Shown here piece by piece: positions 1 to 12,661 of a DNA stretch of 64,000 nt; the stretch's first letter is position 1; the number at the start of each line of letters is the position of its first letter. The DNA lies in NCBI GenBank assembly GCA_036417435.1, contig CM070904.1, positions 45,577,908-45,641,907 of the forward strand, written 5' to 3'. The position numbers and the translations under genes were made by a program. The notes beneath the pieces were generated by a model. It did not search any database. It was not told where the DNA came from and saw only the letters and a list, made by a program, of their open reading frames with translations. The DNA comes from Inia geoffrensis. Its lineage: Eukaryota; Chordata; Mammalia; Artiodactyla; Iniidae.

Positions 1-2352
1 TGACTGTTTCATCAGGGCGGGTAATCATGCCTCCTCTCCTCCCTTCCATTTCAATGGCAGACTTCACAATTGATTATAACACTCTTTCTTGTTGAGCTCC
101 GGCACAGACTCAATCTATCATAGCAACATACTCTAGGTGGCGCTACCTATTATCTGAATTAGTACCTGAGTGTCATATGGCAGTAATGGTTACTGCAATA
201 AATGGATTAATGATATAAAGAATCCTCCCAAGGGACTTTTCTTTTAAAAAAAATAGTTTGTTTAAAAAACTGAGAACTATAAAATATAAAACATGCTTGT
301 TAGCATTTACTGCCAGATCTGGGAGGATCAGGCAGGGGGGGAAACAACTGCTAAACATACACATTATAACAATACAATAAAAAGATGCATGTACCCATTT
401 TTGCCCAGCCTGCTGGAGTGGTGGGTGGGAGGTGGACAAAGAAAGGCCGGCTGACAGAGTGACATCCAAAAATGTGTTTTGAATTTTTACTCGGAGTTAT
501 CCAGACCAACAGTGAAACAGAGAAAAAGCTGGGTGAGGGGAAAAAAAAGTAATATGATTTGGAGAATACAAGGAACATGGTAAGAGGTGAGACTTAAGAG
601 TTTTGCAGGAACAAGATTTTTGAAAGGACCAGCTCAAGAAAGAAAGGTTAATTAAACTCTGTTGGCGAATAAGTGTTGTAGTGCTGGTTCAGAATAAATA
701 TGTGAAGAGAGTATATCTAAGAAAGAAAACATTACCAACCACTGCCGCGGCAAAATGGCCTTTTAATCCTATCTTGCCTGAGTCACTGTGTCACTGTTAG
801 GTTTTCAAAAGTCTGAAGGCCCATTTATATGATGCCTCTTTGGGGAACTTTGCTGTGGTGATTTTTTTTAGTGATTTTATCCAGGTTTTGTTACTGATAA
901 AAACACATCTTAAAGCACAAACTCGATAGAATGTAGTTTTTAAAGAATCTCCACATTTATCTGAAATGCGGGTCTAAAATCACTGGCTTTATTACAGATG
1001 GTACAAAAACTTACTAAAGACTGTAAAGTAATTGTTCATAGACACATATTGATGCTTTGCTGAGGGTTAGTGCCAAATTCCCTTTGGGAAAATATTAGAA
1101 AAAATAGGATTTACTATTAACACAAATTATCACTTTAAATGTGAATGAATATTTTAGTTTTGACCCATACATTAATAAAGAGCCAGAAAAATATAAATCA
1201 ACTATGAGGTCTGGAATAAGATTCAAATCTGAGAAAATGGAATTGGCAATGCCTGGTAGGAGGCTGAGGGCCATGATGGAGGAATAAAATGCTCTTTATT
1301 TAGTTAAAAATACCAAGATGGCATATGGCTGAATGACTTTGAAATAGCTTTTAATGTTTAGACAGATTAATCTAATCTAATTAGACAAATTAGACTAATA
1401 GTTTGAATTTTGACAATATGAGTATTAGCAAATAGCCCATTTCACTCCAAAGATGCACAGAAGATTAAAAACTTTGCAATTTTATGCCAGGACATAACTC
1501 TGAAATAGTATCACAATTTTATGTTCTGGTTTAGAAACAGTAATATGATTTCAATACTTTTACCTTCAAATTACTTTATAAAGAACAATTTTAAGACACT
1601 CTAATGAAAATGTCAAGTTCTTTTCAAAGGTGGAAGTAGACAGAGAATTTACAATTTTTTTGTACATGTATCATTTTTTAAAAATATTCAAGTCACTCAG
1701 AGATAATGTTAGGCATGAGAAAAATGAACTAAAAAGGAGAATTTTTCCCCTAGTAGTATTATTTAGATTTGTTTTCTTTAGGAAAAGTTAGATCAGACAG
1801 GTAAAAATTCAATGAGAATTTCAGGTTCTTATATGTTGACATATTTACGTATATAACATACTGTCATTATCATTAGATACTGCCAATATATTTTAGCTGT
1901 TCAAGTAAAAGCAACTAAACTAGAGTTTGGAATTGTCTAAAATACAGAACATGTATTTTAAAAATCATAATATTTTAAGCAGATTTCTTTTGTATTACAT
2001 TATGATACAATAAAAATGATAATTTCCTGTATACAGAAAATGTTTCATCTCAACGAATCCACCAAATAATTTGCAATTCTAACAAATTAAAATTGCTTCT
2101 TTTGAGTAAATATGAATGTAGCTTTGATATGAAGTTCCTGGAGCACTTTACAATTATAAAAACAGAAAAAAACTCTAAGTAGATACTTCATTTCTTGTTT
2201 GTAAAGGAGAAATAAACACCTAGTAGGAATAACAGGAAACAGCGGAGATTATGTCCACATAAGTAATCTGGATTTCTTCTTCTCAGGGAAATGAAAATAA
2301 ATGCTTATATCTAAAATTTAAGCTAACCACCCGAGGCCTTAAATTCTTAGTA
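1..2352. other. Unassigned non-coding DNA
   Basis: AT-rich sequence with no repeat family I recognise and no credible exon. The longest open frames (98 and 75 codons, minus strand, 173-578) overlap one another in different frames and resemble no protein I know. The right edge is set by the TSD of the L1 that follows. Confidence 0.6.
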
Positions 2353-2732
2353 TATTCTTGCATTTTTTGTTTAAATATCTTTATTGGAGTATAACTGCTT
2401 TACAATGGTGTGTTAGTTTCTCGTTTAAAACAAAGTGAATCAGCTATACTTATACATATATCTCCATATCCCCTCCCTCTTGCGTCTCCTTCCCACCCTC
2501 CCTATCCCACCCCTCTAGGTGTTCACAAAGCACTGAGCTGATCTCCCTGTGCTATACGGCTGCTTCCTACTAGCTATCTATTTTACATTTGGTAGTGTAT
2601 ATATGTCAATGCCAGTCTCTCACTTCATCCCAGCTTAACCTTCCCACACCCCATGTCCTCAAGTCCATTCTCTACATCTTTCTCTACATCCCTTCCTGCC
2701 CCTAGGCTCTTCAGAAACTTTTTTTTTTTTTT

Positions 2733-5700
2733 TTAGATTCCATATATATGTGTTAGCACACAGTGTTTGTTTTTCTCTTTCTGACTTAGTTCACTCTGTA
2801 TGACACTCTTTAAGTCCATGCACCTCACTACAAATAACTCAATTTCATTTCTTTTTATGGCTGAGTAATATTCCATTGTATATATGTGCCACATCTTCTT
2901 TATCCATTCATCTGTTCATGGACACTTAGATTGCTTCCATGTCCTGGCTACTGTAAATAATGCTGCAGTGAACATTTTGGTACATGACTCTTTTTGAATT
3001 ATGGCTTTCTCAGGATATATGCCCAGTAGTGGGATTGCTGGATCATATGGTAGTTCTATTTTTAGGTTTTTAAGGAAGCTCTATACTGTTCCCCATAGCG
3101 GCTGTATCAATTTACATTCCCACCAACAGTGCAAGAGGGTTCCCTTTTCTCCACACCCTCTCCAGAATTTATTGTTTCTAGATTTTTTGATGATGGCCAT
3201 TCCGAAGGTGTGAGGTGATACCTCACTGTAGTTTTGATTTGCATTTCTCTAATGATTCGTGATGTTGAGCATCCTTTCATGTGTTTGTTGGCAATCTGTA
3301 TATCTTCTCTGGAGAAATGTCTATTTAGGTCTTCTGCCCATTTTTGGATTGGGTTGTTTGTTTTTTGATATTGAGCTGCATGAGCTGCTTGTATATTTGG
3401 GAGATTAATCCTTTGGCAGTTGCTTCATTTGCAAATATTTTCTTGTATTCTGAGGGTTGTCTTTTCATCTGGCTTATGGTTTCCTTTGATGTGCAAAAGC
3501 TTTGAAGTTTCATTAGGTCCCACTTGTTTATTTTTGTTTTTATTTCCATTTCTCAAGGAGATGGGTCAAAACGGATCTTGCTGTGATTTATGGCATAGAG
3601 TGTTCTGCCTATGTTTTCCTCTAAGGGTTTTATGGTATCTGGCCTTACATTTAGGTCTTTAATCCATTTTGAATTTCTTTTTGTGTATGGTGTTAGGGAG
3701 TGTTCTAATTTCGTTCTTTTACATGTAGCTGTCCAGTTTTCCCAGCACCACTTATTGAAGAGGCTGTCTTTTCTCCATTGTATATTCTTGCTTCCTTTAC
3801 CAAAGACAAGGTGACCATATGTGCGTGAGTTTATCTCTGTGCTTTCTATCCTGTTCCATTGATATATATTTATGCTTTTGTGCCAATATCATACTGTTTT
3901 GATTACTATAACTTTGCAGTATAGTCTGAAGTCTGGGAGCCTGATTCCTCCAGCTCCGTCTTTCTTTTTCAAGATTGCTTTGGCTCTTCAGGGTCTTTTG
4001 TGTTTCCATATAAATTATGAAATTTTTAGTTCTATTTCTGTGAAAAATGCCATTGGTAGTTTGATGGGGATTGCATTTTCTCTGTAGATTGCTTTGGGTA
4101 CTATAGTCATTTTCACAATGTTGATTCTTCCAATCCAAGAACATGGTATATCTCTCGATCTGATTGTATCATCTTTAATTTCTTTCATCAGTGTCATAGT
4201 TTTCTGCAATGATAGGTCTTTGGTCTCTTAGGTAGGTTGATTCCTAGCTCTTTTATTCTTTTTGTTGCAGTGTAAATGGGAGTGTTTCCTTAATTTTTCT
4301 TTCAGAATTTTCATCACTATAGTGTATAGAATGCAAGATATTTCTGTGCATTAATTTTGTATCATGCTACTTTACCAAATACACTGATTAGCTCTAGTCA
4401 TTTTGGGGTTGCATCTTTAGGGTTATCTGTGTATGGTATCATGTCCTCTATAAACAGTGACAGTTTTACTTCTTCTTTTCTGATTTGGATTCCTTTCATT
4501 TCTTTTTCTTCTCTGATTGCTGTAGCTAAAACTTCCAAAACTATGTTGAATAATAGTGGCGAGGGTGGGCAACTTTGTCTTGTTCCTGATCTTTGGGAAA
4601 TGGTTTCAGTTTGTCACCATTGAGGATGATGTTGCCTGTGGGTTTGTCATATATGTTCTTTATTATGTTGAGGTAAGTTCCCTCTATGCCTACTTTTTGG
4701 AGGGTTTTTATCATAAATAGGTGTTGAATTCTGTCAAAAGCTTTTTCTGTATCTATTGAGATGATCATATGGTTTTTCTCCTTCAGTTTGTTAATATGGT
4801 GTATCACGTTGATTGATTTGCATATATTGAAGAATGCTTGCATTCCTGTGATAAACCCCACTTGATCATGGTGTATGATGCTTTTAATGTGATGTTGGAT
4901 TCTGTTTGCTAGTATTTTCTTGAGGTTATTTGCATCTATGTTCATCAGTGATATCAGCCTCTAGTTTTCTTTTTTGTGACATCTTTGTCTGGTTTTGGTA
5001 TCAGGGTGATGGTGGCCTTGTAAAATGAGCTGCGAGTGTTCCTCCCTCTGCTATATTTTGGAACCCTTTGAGAACGATAAGTGTTAGCTCTTTTCTAAAT
5101 GTCTGATAGAATTTGCCTGTGAAGCCATCTGGTTGTGGGCTTTTGTTTGTTGGAAGATTTTTAATCACAGTTTCAATGTCAGTGCTTGTGATTGGTGTGT
5201 TTACATTTTGTATTTCTTCCTGGTTCAGTCTCAGTAGGTTGTGCTTTTCTAAGAATTTGTTCATTTCTTCCAGGTTGTCCATTTTATTGGCATAGAGTTG
5301 CTTGTAGTAATCTCTCATGATCTTTTGTATTTCTGCAGTGTCAGTTGTTACTTCTCGTTCTTCGTTTCTAATTCTGTTGATTTGAGTCTTTTCCCTTTTT
5401 TTCTTCATGAGTCTGGCTAATGGTTTATCAATTTTGTTTATCTTCTCAAATAACCAGCTTTTAGTTTTATTGATCTTTGCTATTGTGTCCTTCATTTCTG
5501 ATCTGATCTTTATGATTTCTTTCCTTCTGCTGACTTTGTTTTTTTGTTGTTGTTGTTGTTGCTGTTCTTCTTCTTTCTCTAATTGCTTTAGGTGTAGCAT
5601 TAGGTTGTTTATTTGAGATATTTCTTGTTTCTTGAGGTATGACTGTATTGCTATAAACGTCCCTCTTAGAAATGCTTTTGCTGCATCCCATAGGTTTTGG

Positions 5701-6398
5701 GTCATCGTGTTTTCATTGTCATTTGTTTCTAGGTATTTTTTGATTTCCTCTTTGATTTCTTCAGTGGTTTCTTGGTTATTTAGTAGCGTATTGTTTAGCC
5801 TCCATGTGTTTATATGTTTTACAATTTTTTTCCTGTAATTGATATCTAGTCTTATAGCATTTTGGTCAGAAAAGATACTTGATATGATTTTAATTTTCTT
5901 AAATTTACCAAGGCTTGACTTGTGACCCAAGATATGATCTATCCTGGAGAATGTTCCATGGGCACTTGAGCAGAAATTGTATTCTGTTGTTTTTTTGGAT
6001 GGAATGTCCTATAGATATCAATTAAGTCCATCTTGTTCAATGTGTCATTTAAAGCTTGTGTTTCCTTATTTTTTTCATTTTGGATGATCTGTCCATTGGT
6101 GGCCTTCTTTGTCACTTTATTTAAAGGCTTTATTTTAAATCATCTTTATTTTAAAGTCTCTTTTGTCTGATATGAGAATTGCTACTCCAGCTTTCTTTTG
6201 ATTTCCATTTACATGGAATATCTTTTTCCACCTCACTTTCACTCTGTATGTGTCCCTAGGTCTGAAGTGGGTGTCTTATAGACAGCATATATACGGGCCT
6301 TGCTTTTGTTTCTATTCAGCCAGTCTATGTCTTTTGGTTGGAACATTTAATCCATTTACATTTAAGGTAATTATCAATATGTGTGTTCCTATTACCAT
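2733..6398 (-). pseudogene. Decayed L1 ORF2 (endonuclease-reverse transcriptase)
   Basis: Relic of the L1 ORF2 protein, which in active elements nicks target DNA and reverse-transcribes the L1 RNA. A plausible start is the ATG complementary to 6396-6398, followed by the typical TLNVNGLN-like N-terminus. The natural stop is the TAA complementary to 2733-2735 after THIYGI. The span, about 1,220 codons, is near the usual ORF2 length. The endonuclease region (about 5950-6398) is riddled with stops. The longest open block, 5001-5930 (309 codons), covers the endonuclease-RT linker and early RT; 4541-4945 and 3797-4144 continue in another frame and 3325-3549 in a third, so there are several frameshifts. 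The RT catalytic motif, F-A-D-D in active L1s, reads F-I-E-D here (4443-4454), losing the first aspartate. A glutamine-repeat expansion lies at 5538-5563. The C-terminal zinc-knuckle region is recognisable near 3000-3200. Clearly a pseudogene. Confidence 0.95.
5538..5563. repeat. (TTG)n trinucleotide repeat inside L1 ORF2
   Basis: A run of TTG units ending in CTG on the plus strand, which reads as seven consecutive glutamines on the ORF2 strand after a K-E-E-E stretch. It is an expansion inside the ORF2 linker region. Confidence 0.85.
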
Positions 6399-6456
6399 TT
6401 TCTTAATTTTTCTGGGTTTGTTATTGTAGGTCTTTTCCTTCTCTTGTGTTTCCTGC

Positions 6457-7346
6457 CTAGAGAAATGCCTTTAGCTTTTGTTGTAAAGCTGGTTTGGTAG
6501 TGCTGAATTCTCTTAGCTTTTGCTTGTCTGTAAAGATTTTAATTTCTCCATCAAATCTAAACGAGATCCTTGCTGGGTAGAATAATATTGTTTGTAGGTT
6601 TTTCCCTTTTATCACTTTAAATATGTCCTGCCACTCCCTTCTTGCTTGCTGAGTTTCTGCTGATAGATCAGCTGTTAACTTTATGGGGGTTCCCTTGTAT
6701 GTTATTTGTTGATTTTCTCTTGCTGCTTTTAATATTTTTTCTTTGTATTTAGTTTTTGATAATTTCATTCATATGTGTCTTGGCGTGTTTCTCCTGGGCT
6801 TTATCCTGTATGGGACTCTCTGCGCTTCCTGGACTTGATTGACTATTTCTTTTCCTAAATTAGGGAAGTTTTCAAATATAAGCTCTTCAAATATTTTCTC
6901 AGTCCCTTTCTTTTTCTCTTCATCTTCTGGGACCCCTATAATTTGAATGCTGGTGCATTTATTGCTGTCCCAGAAGTCTCTGAGACTGTCCTCAATTCTT
7001 TTCATTCTTTTTTCTTTATTCTGCTCCCTTGCAGTTATTTCCAACATTTTATCTTCCAGCTCACTTATCCATTCTTCTGCCTCAGTTATTCTGCTATTGA
7101 TTCCTTCTAGAGAATTTTAATTTTCATTTATTGTGTTGTTCATCATTGTTTGGTCTTTAGTTCTTCTAGGTCCTTGTTAAACTTTTCTTGTATTTTCTTC
7201 ATTGTATTTCCAAGATTTTGGATCATCTTTACTATCATTATTCTGAATTCTTTTTCAGGTAGACTGTCTATTTCCTCTTCATTTGTTAGGTCTGGTGGGT
7301 TTTTACTTTGCTCCTTCATCTGCTGAGTATTTCTTTGTCTTCTCAT
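6457..7346 (-). pseudogene. Decayed L1 ORF1 (RNA-binding protein)
   Basis: Relic of the L1 ORF1 protein, the trimeric RNA-binding chaperone of the L1 ribonucleoprotein. Three open blocks make it up. 7143-7346 is an N-terminal coiled-coil-like segment rich in K, E and Q. 6769-7047 is the RNA-recognition region containing a RIIGVPE-like stretch. 6457-6768 is the C-terminal domain, with LTADLSAETQQARREW and FTDKQKLREF. The first block is in a different frame from the other two, implying a frameshift between about 7050 and 7143. The second and third share a frame and are split by one TGA (complement of 6769-6771). About 297 codons are represented, somewhat shorter than the human protein (about 338). 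It lies directly upstream of ORF2 with a gap of about 60 bp, the usual L1 arrangement. Confidence 0.94.
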
Positions 7347-8061
7347 TTTGCTTAACTTACTGTGTTTGGGGTCTCTTTTTCGCAGGCTGCAGGTTCATAT
7401 TTCCTGTTGTTTTTGGTGTCTGCCCCCAGTGGGTAAGGTTGGTTCAGTGGGTTGTGTAGGCTTCCTGGTGGAGAGGACTACTGCCTGTGTTCTGGAGGAT
7501 GTGGCTGGTTCTCATCTTTCTGGTGGGCAAGACTGTATCTGGTGGTGTGTTTTGGGGTGTCTGTGAACTTATTATGATTTTAGGCAGCCTCTCTGCTAAT
7601 GTGTGGGGCTGTGTTCCTGTCTTGCTAGTTGTTTGGCATGGGCTGTCCTGCACTGGAGCTTGCTGATCGTTGAATGGAGATGTGTCTTAGCGTTGAGACG
7701 GAGATCTCTTGGAGACCTCTTGCCAATTGATAATACGTGGGGCCAGGAGGTCTCTGGTGGTTCAGTGTTCTGAATTCAGCTCTCCCACCTCAGAGTCTCA
7801 TGCCTGACACCCAGCCGGAGCACCAAGACCCTGTCAGTCACTGGGCTATCGGAGGCCTGAGCAGTGGAAGTTGGGGACCCATCTTCAGGGCCGGTTGAGG
7901 GCTCTAGGTCAGAAGGGAACTGCTGAAAAGGCACAGAGGGTGCCTGCCACCTTCAGACCTGTCCCAACCACAGGTTAGGTAGCGGTAAACCCAGGAGCTG
8001 TAGCAGGACCTTCTCGGCATTAGCCAGCTCTTCCTTCACGACGTCCTCAGCATCTTCACAG
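7347..8061 (-). promoter_or_regulatory. L1 5' UTR (internal promoter region)
   Basis: The segment between the ORF1 relic and the 5' TSD copy. Its outer half (about 7780-8040) is clearly more GC-rich than its surroundings, as expected for an L1 5' UTR that carries an internal Pol II promoter. I infer the function from position; I cannot point to individual factor sites. The short open frames on both strands here (7348-7653) are not genes. Confidence 0.7.
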
Positions 8062-8076
8062 TATTCTTGTATTTTT

Positions 8077-8835
8077 GAAAGAAGATGTTAATGGCAAATA
8101 TCTAGAGGTGGATAGTGATGATGGTCGCACAATGTGAATGTGCTTGATATCACTGAATTGTCAGTGAAAAGTAGTTTAAATAGTAAATTTTGTGATGGAT
8201 ATTTTACCACAATAATTTTTAAAAGTACTTGTTGGTTTCCTTATATTTATATTCATATGTAAACAAGAAATATCTATCTAACCCTATAGGAATGAGCACT
8301 GAGATATAGTCATCTGTTATTTTGCCATTTATTCTAAAGAATGTAGTTCAAGAGTCTCCACCTATCAGAGGTATGAATAATTAACAGTCTGGCTGGATGG
8401 GCAATTTTATTCTTTATAATTATCAAATTTTTTTCTCAAGTTTATAATTATCCTTATTAAATATTTCTCAGAAATTTGATATGTTAATAAATCTGTTTAC
8501 TTCCAACATATATTCTAATCTTAGGGGCTGGACTATAAAGGGAGACAGAAAAACTGAGTTTGCTTTGCCTCATAGGAGTTATTGGTATTTTTAAACAGGG
8601 ATGTATACCTATCCTTTTTAAAGCAACATAACTTTTAAATTACAAATATGTAAATAACGGTGGATTGGAAAAGTGAGGTCCTTTCTGAAACTACTTCTCT
8701 AAAGTTGTCCTGAATCATCACTGGCCAAACCTGAAAACTAGAGCAGTTCTTCAATTATAGATGATCTTCCTGAAAACACAAGTTATGTCTTCCAGTGTCT
8801 GTTTTTGATATGTATGAAATAAAGTTGCTGTGACA
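8077..8835. other. Unassigned non-coding DNA
   Basis: AT-rich, no recognisable gene or repeat. It starts directly after the downstream TSD copy of the L1. Confidence 0.55.
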
Positions 8836-9050
8836 GCATGGTATAGTGGTTCAAATCTCTGTTCTACCACTTATTACTTGTGACCCTGAGTAACTATTTA
8901 ACACCTCTGTGTCTCTGTTTCTTCAATTGTAGTCAGGATAATAGTATTAATTAGTTCATTAGTTTGGAAGGAGATTAAATGAGCTGAACCTCTCTTGAAA
9001 CAATGTCAGATACAACATTAGCTCTTATAAATGTTATTTTTCACCATTAC
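8836..9050 (+). mobile_element. MIR SINE fragment
   Basis: Shows the MIR order: CAGCATGGTATAGTGGTTCAAA, then a TCTACCACTTATTACTTGTGACC core, then CTCTGTGTCTCTGTTTCTTC, an ATTAAATGAG block and a TATAAATGTTATTTTT end. MIR is an ancient tRNA-derived, L2-mobilised SINE. No TSD is visible, as expected for its age. Confidence 0.85.
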
Positions 9051-10357
9051 TCTTAGCTCCAGTGTGAAAAATGCTATTAGAAATGAATGATATTGCATTT
9101 AGGTTATAACTGTGTTTATTATGCTCAAAATGGATTCAGATAATTGAATTACAGAATTTGACTGTTACACTGATCAAATAAACAAAGACTCACCAAATTT
9201 TTGCTTGGCTAATTGATATGTATGTAATTACTAAGGAGTTAAAAAAATACTTAATTGCATCTTATTTCAGGATATGTGCTTCTCCTAATACTGTGTTACA
9301 TTTTTGCATCCTCAGTACAGTGAGATCGAGAGTAACTTCTGAAAGTTCAAATTTTACAAACACTTCTCTTTTCTCCCTGTTCCTCCCCACTAAATTATCT
9401 CTGACAAAGCTGCTGTCTCTGGCTGTGGCAAGTTGCAATTAGCAACAATTAATTAACCTTACCGAAAACCGGTATGAAGCTGATTTAAGCTCCTTTTTTT
9501 TTCTTTATTTTTTCTTTGTGTCTATAAAGCTTAGGGTTTGAGAAGAAGTTCAGCCAGTAGGGATTTCTTTTTCTTTTAATACACCCCCAAAAATCCAATG
9601 GATGTTTTACATAAGATTTATTTTCCCTATACTTTCATAAAGCTTTGAAAAAATAATACTTATCATTTCTCCGTTTGCTGATTTGGATGCTTTATTTAAT
9701 TTATGTATATGATTATTTTACTGTTAGTGTGTGATTAGCACTACCATTATTTCAGGCAAAGTAAATATAATACCTTTCTTTTAGAAAAGGTAACACTCTT
9801 CTAATCTTAATAAACAGAAAAAATGATCTGCATGCAAAGCCATGATTTCAGAGTTAATCAAATATGTATGTTACATAACTGGTCTATGCACAGGAATTAC
9901 TATTAGCTTTCATTCCTTAACTTTTTTATTGCTTTGCTGATCATCTGCCCCAGAGTAAATCAGTTAAATGTCACTGATCAGTTATTCTTATATCTAAAAC
10001 AAGCTTTAAGGATATAAAATCAATATCCCATTCTGGAAACCAAGTTACCCTGCCTCTGAAATTTGACTATACAAAATAAGGATCTGATCGAAAATATTAA
10101 TTCTGTCAAATTCTAGAGTTACAAAGGAAGATAGTTATTCAAATGTAACATAAATTAACAAAAATCAAAACCGACCATATTGAACTAAGAAGTTTTGCTC
10201 TGCTTGTTAATGCATTATTGGTTCCTTGTGCGCTTCACTTATTCTCTTTATTAAATCACTGAGGACCCTGGCTGTGGAATAGATGAAAGCAATAATTAGC
10301 AACTTATATTTTGCAGAGACTTCTAGTTCATAAAATGTTAAACCCTCTACATTATAA
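9051..10357. other. Unassigned non-coding DNA
   Basis: AT-rich single-copy-looking sequence. The open frame at 9218-9442 (74 codons) has no recognisable domain. I see no exon or repeat. Confidence 0.55.
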
Positions 10358-10368
10358 AAAACAGGGTC

Positions 10369-10572
10369 GGGCTTCCCTGGTGGCGCAGTTGTTGAGAGTC
10401 CGCCTGCCGATGCAGGTGACACGGGTTCGTGCCCCGTTCCGGTAGATCCCACATACCGCGGAGCGGCTGGGCCCGTGAGTCATGGCCGCTGAGCCTGCGC
10501 GTCCGGAGCCTGTGCTCCGCAGCGGGAGAGGCCACAACAGTGAGAGGCCTGCGTACCGAAAAAAAACAAAAC
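10369..10572 (+). mobile_element. Short cetacean CHR-type SINE, plus strand
   Basis: tRNA-derived SINE with GGGCTTCCCTGGTGGCGCAG at the left, a B-box-like GGGTTCGTGCC, the GC-rich body common to the other short copies and a GTACCG end. An interrupted A-tail (AAAACAAAACAAAA) follows. TSD AAAACAGGGTC is perfect at 10358-10368 and 10573-10583. The head has GTTGTTGAGAG where the other copies have GTGGTTGAGAG, a private substitution. Confidence 0.96.
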
Positions 10573-10583
10573 AAAACAGGGTC

Positions 10584-12316
10584 TATTTACTTTACTTATG
10601 AGTAATATTTATTAAGCATCCTTAAGTGCATTATCCTGTGGTGATACTTGAGTTTGCCAAAATGGCCAAAGTAATTCTTTAGATGTATGTAACTGGCCTT
10701 GGGTTATGTTTCCATCTTGCCACAGATTTCTTTATGTGCCCAGATAAATCACTTCATCTTTTGCAGTAAGAGTTTCTTTTCTTCAAAATTGCCTTCAATT
10801 ATCTCCCAGGAAGACTCTCCTAGTCTTATGTGTGGATAGATCCAGCAGTGTCTGCAATGGATTCTAACATTCCTCAACTGGTGTTCCATGGTTATAGCAG
10901 CCCACTGTCCCTTGACAATGAAATCATATATAATTTCACCTAGCTATATTAAGATAAGACAAACACTTAAAATTACTCAATCACTAAAAGGCTCTCTAAC
11001 ATTCTGAGACTCTCCCATTTCCCTCTAGTTTGTTCTCTCACTTTGGGGCATTTTATTGTACCATTATTAATATAAAAGCTTTATAATTATCCAGCATTAA
11101 TAAGTGCATACTGTATGCATATTTCTATTAGAATCCTTATATGGATATGTATAAAAATCAATGTGTTAAGAAGTTTACCCATTAGCAGTCATTATGCTTT
11201 AATACCTATCTTAACTAATTTTCTTCAAAATGATAAATTTTCAGGATAATGATATGCAAAACTTGTTTCTCCATTTCATTATATCTAAGCATCTTGCAAA
11301 ATTCCCCTTCTTTCTAAACATCCTTCTGAACACTCTCTACATTTAGTTAAAAAAAAAATTACCTAGCTCTTTCACTTTATATCAGTTTTGCTACCATTGG
11401 CCAGGTAATGACTAATTTACAAATGGTAATGATTTGCATCATAGATATTAGTTTAGTAATTTTTTTGTTACAAAGGCAACAACTTTACTCATAATTCTTA
11501 CTTTAATAAGCTCCATGTTTTTCTCCTTTGATGACTTAGAAAGTTGGAGTCATGAAATAATTCAGTATCACAGAAAGAAGAAAGTCAAGTTCACCATTCA
11601 CAATAAAACAAAACAAAATCAAATACTGAAATCACTAAGGTACAGAGTTTTGAGGAAAATTTATGTTTGATATATAAATATATGCCAGTTTCTGTATTTC
11701 ACATTCTTTTAAGTTATTTGATCTTCATCCAGCAATGAGATTACTTTTAGTAGATACACCTCAGTAATAATCAATATATAGATCATAGCACATTTTATCT
11801 CCTTTAGATTTATGAATGGAATTAAATCTATTGATTAGATGCTTACAATTTCCCTTACAGGCTGAAATTCTATCGTTCTTTAAAAACTGTGTTTATTCCA
11901 CTTTTCCAATCACCAAAGATTTCAATTTCAATAAGTTTTCAAGTTTTATTCTAAAATATAGATGCCATCAGACATTCTTTTATTCGCGGAAGTGAGACAA
12001 ATTTACCCAGCCAGTTTTTAGCAATAAGAAAGCTGCATAAAGTTTATAATCATGTAAATTAAACATATAGTCTACATGTAAAGAAGCAATTCAAGACAAT
12101 AAACTGGCCAGAAATTAAAGTACTATGAAAAAGAGTGTATATTTTATATAAACTAAATAATACCTAAGACTTTAATATATAAATATATCAATTAAACATG
12201 GATTGTATACATACCACCATACAATCATGCATACTTCTATGCATTGAAGGTAATTCAGTTCCTTACGATTTAAAATTTTTAACCCACAGCAGTCAACTTC
12301 TCTCAAATTGAACATT
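10584..12316. other. Unassigned non-coding DNA
   Basis: AT-rich; a few oligo-A and AACAA-rich stretches near 11600-11630. No open frame with recognisable content and no clear repeat family. Confidence 0.55.
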
Positions 12317-12331
12317 AAATTTTACTTGCTA

Positions 12332-12646
12332 GGGCTTCCCTGGTGGCACAGTGGATAAGAATCTGCCTGCCAATGCAGGGGACACAGGTTTGATCCCTGG
12401 TCTGGGCAGATCCCACATGCCACAGAGCAACTAAGCCCATGTGCCACAACTACTGAGCCCACGTGCCACAACTACTGAAGCCTGCATGCCTAGAGCCTGT
12501 GCTCTGCAACAAGAGAAGCCACCGCAATGAGAAGTCCATGCACCACAACGAAGAGTAGCCCCCGCTCGCTGCAACTAGAGAAAGTCCTTGCACAGCAATG
12601 AAGACCCAACGCAGCCAAAATAAAATAAATTAATTAAAAAATTTTA
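12332..12646 (+). mobile_element. Long CHR-1-like SINE, plus strand
   Basis: Shares the tRNA-derived head (GGGCTTCCCTGGTGGCACAG; B box GGTTTGATCCC) with the short SINE. It has a longer body with internally repeated CACAACTACTGA blocks and ends AACGCAGCCAAAATAAAATAAA. TSD with one mismatch: AAATTTTACTTGCTA (12317-12331) and AAATTTTACTTGCCA (12647-12661). Most CpGs have become TpG or CpA, so it is older than the short copies near 47 and 56 kb. Confidence 0.95.
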
Positions 12647-12661
12647 AAATTTTACTTGCCA

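Larger units (their letters stand above)
2368..8061 (-). mobile_element. Near-complete LINE-1 element, minus strand
   Basis: The element reads right to left: 5' UTR (about 7347-8061), ORF1 relic (6457-7346), ORF2 relic (2733-6398), then a 3' UTR whose end appears on the plus strand as CTTTATTGGAGTATAACTGC from 2378. It is flanked by a 15-bp target-site duplication with one mismatch: TATTCTTGCATTTTT at 2353-2367 and TATTCTTGTATTTTT at 8062-8076. That fixes both ends and shows the 5' UTR was copied, so this 5.7-kb insertion is close to full length. T-rich sequence at 2363-2368 is the A-tail in complement and overlaps the TSD. Both reading frames are broken by stops and frameshifts, so the copy cannot move itself. 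The 3' UTR matches the other L1 tails in this window (38073-38418, 19540-19884, 41702-41945). Assignment is by recognition of L1 protein and 3' UTR sequence. Confidence 0.96.

Noticed and set aside
5001..5930. 309-codon open frame as a host gene
   Set aside because: Clearly L1 ORF2 in the middle of a TSD-bounded L1.
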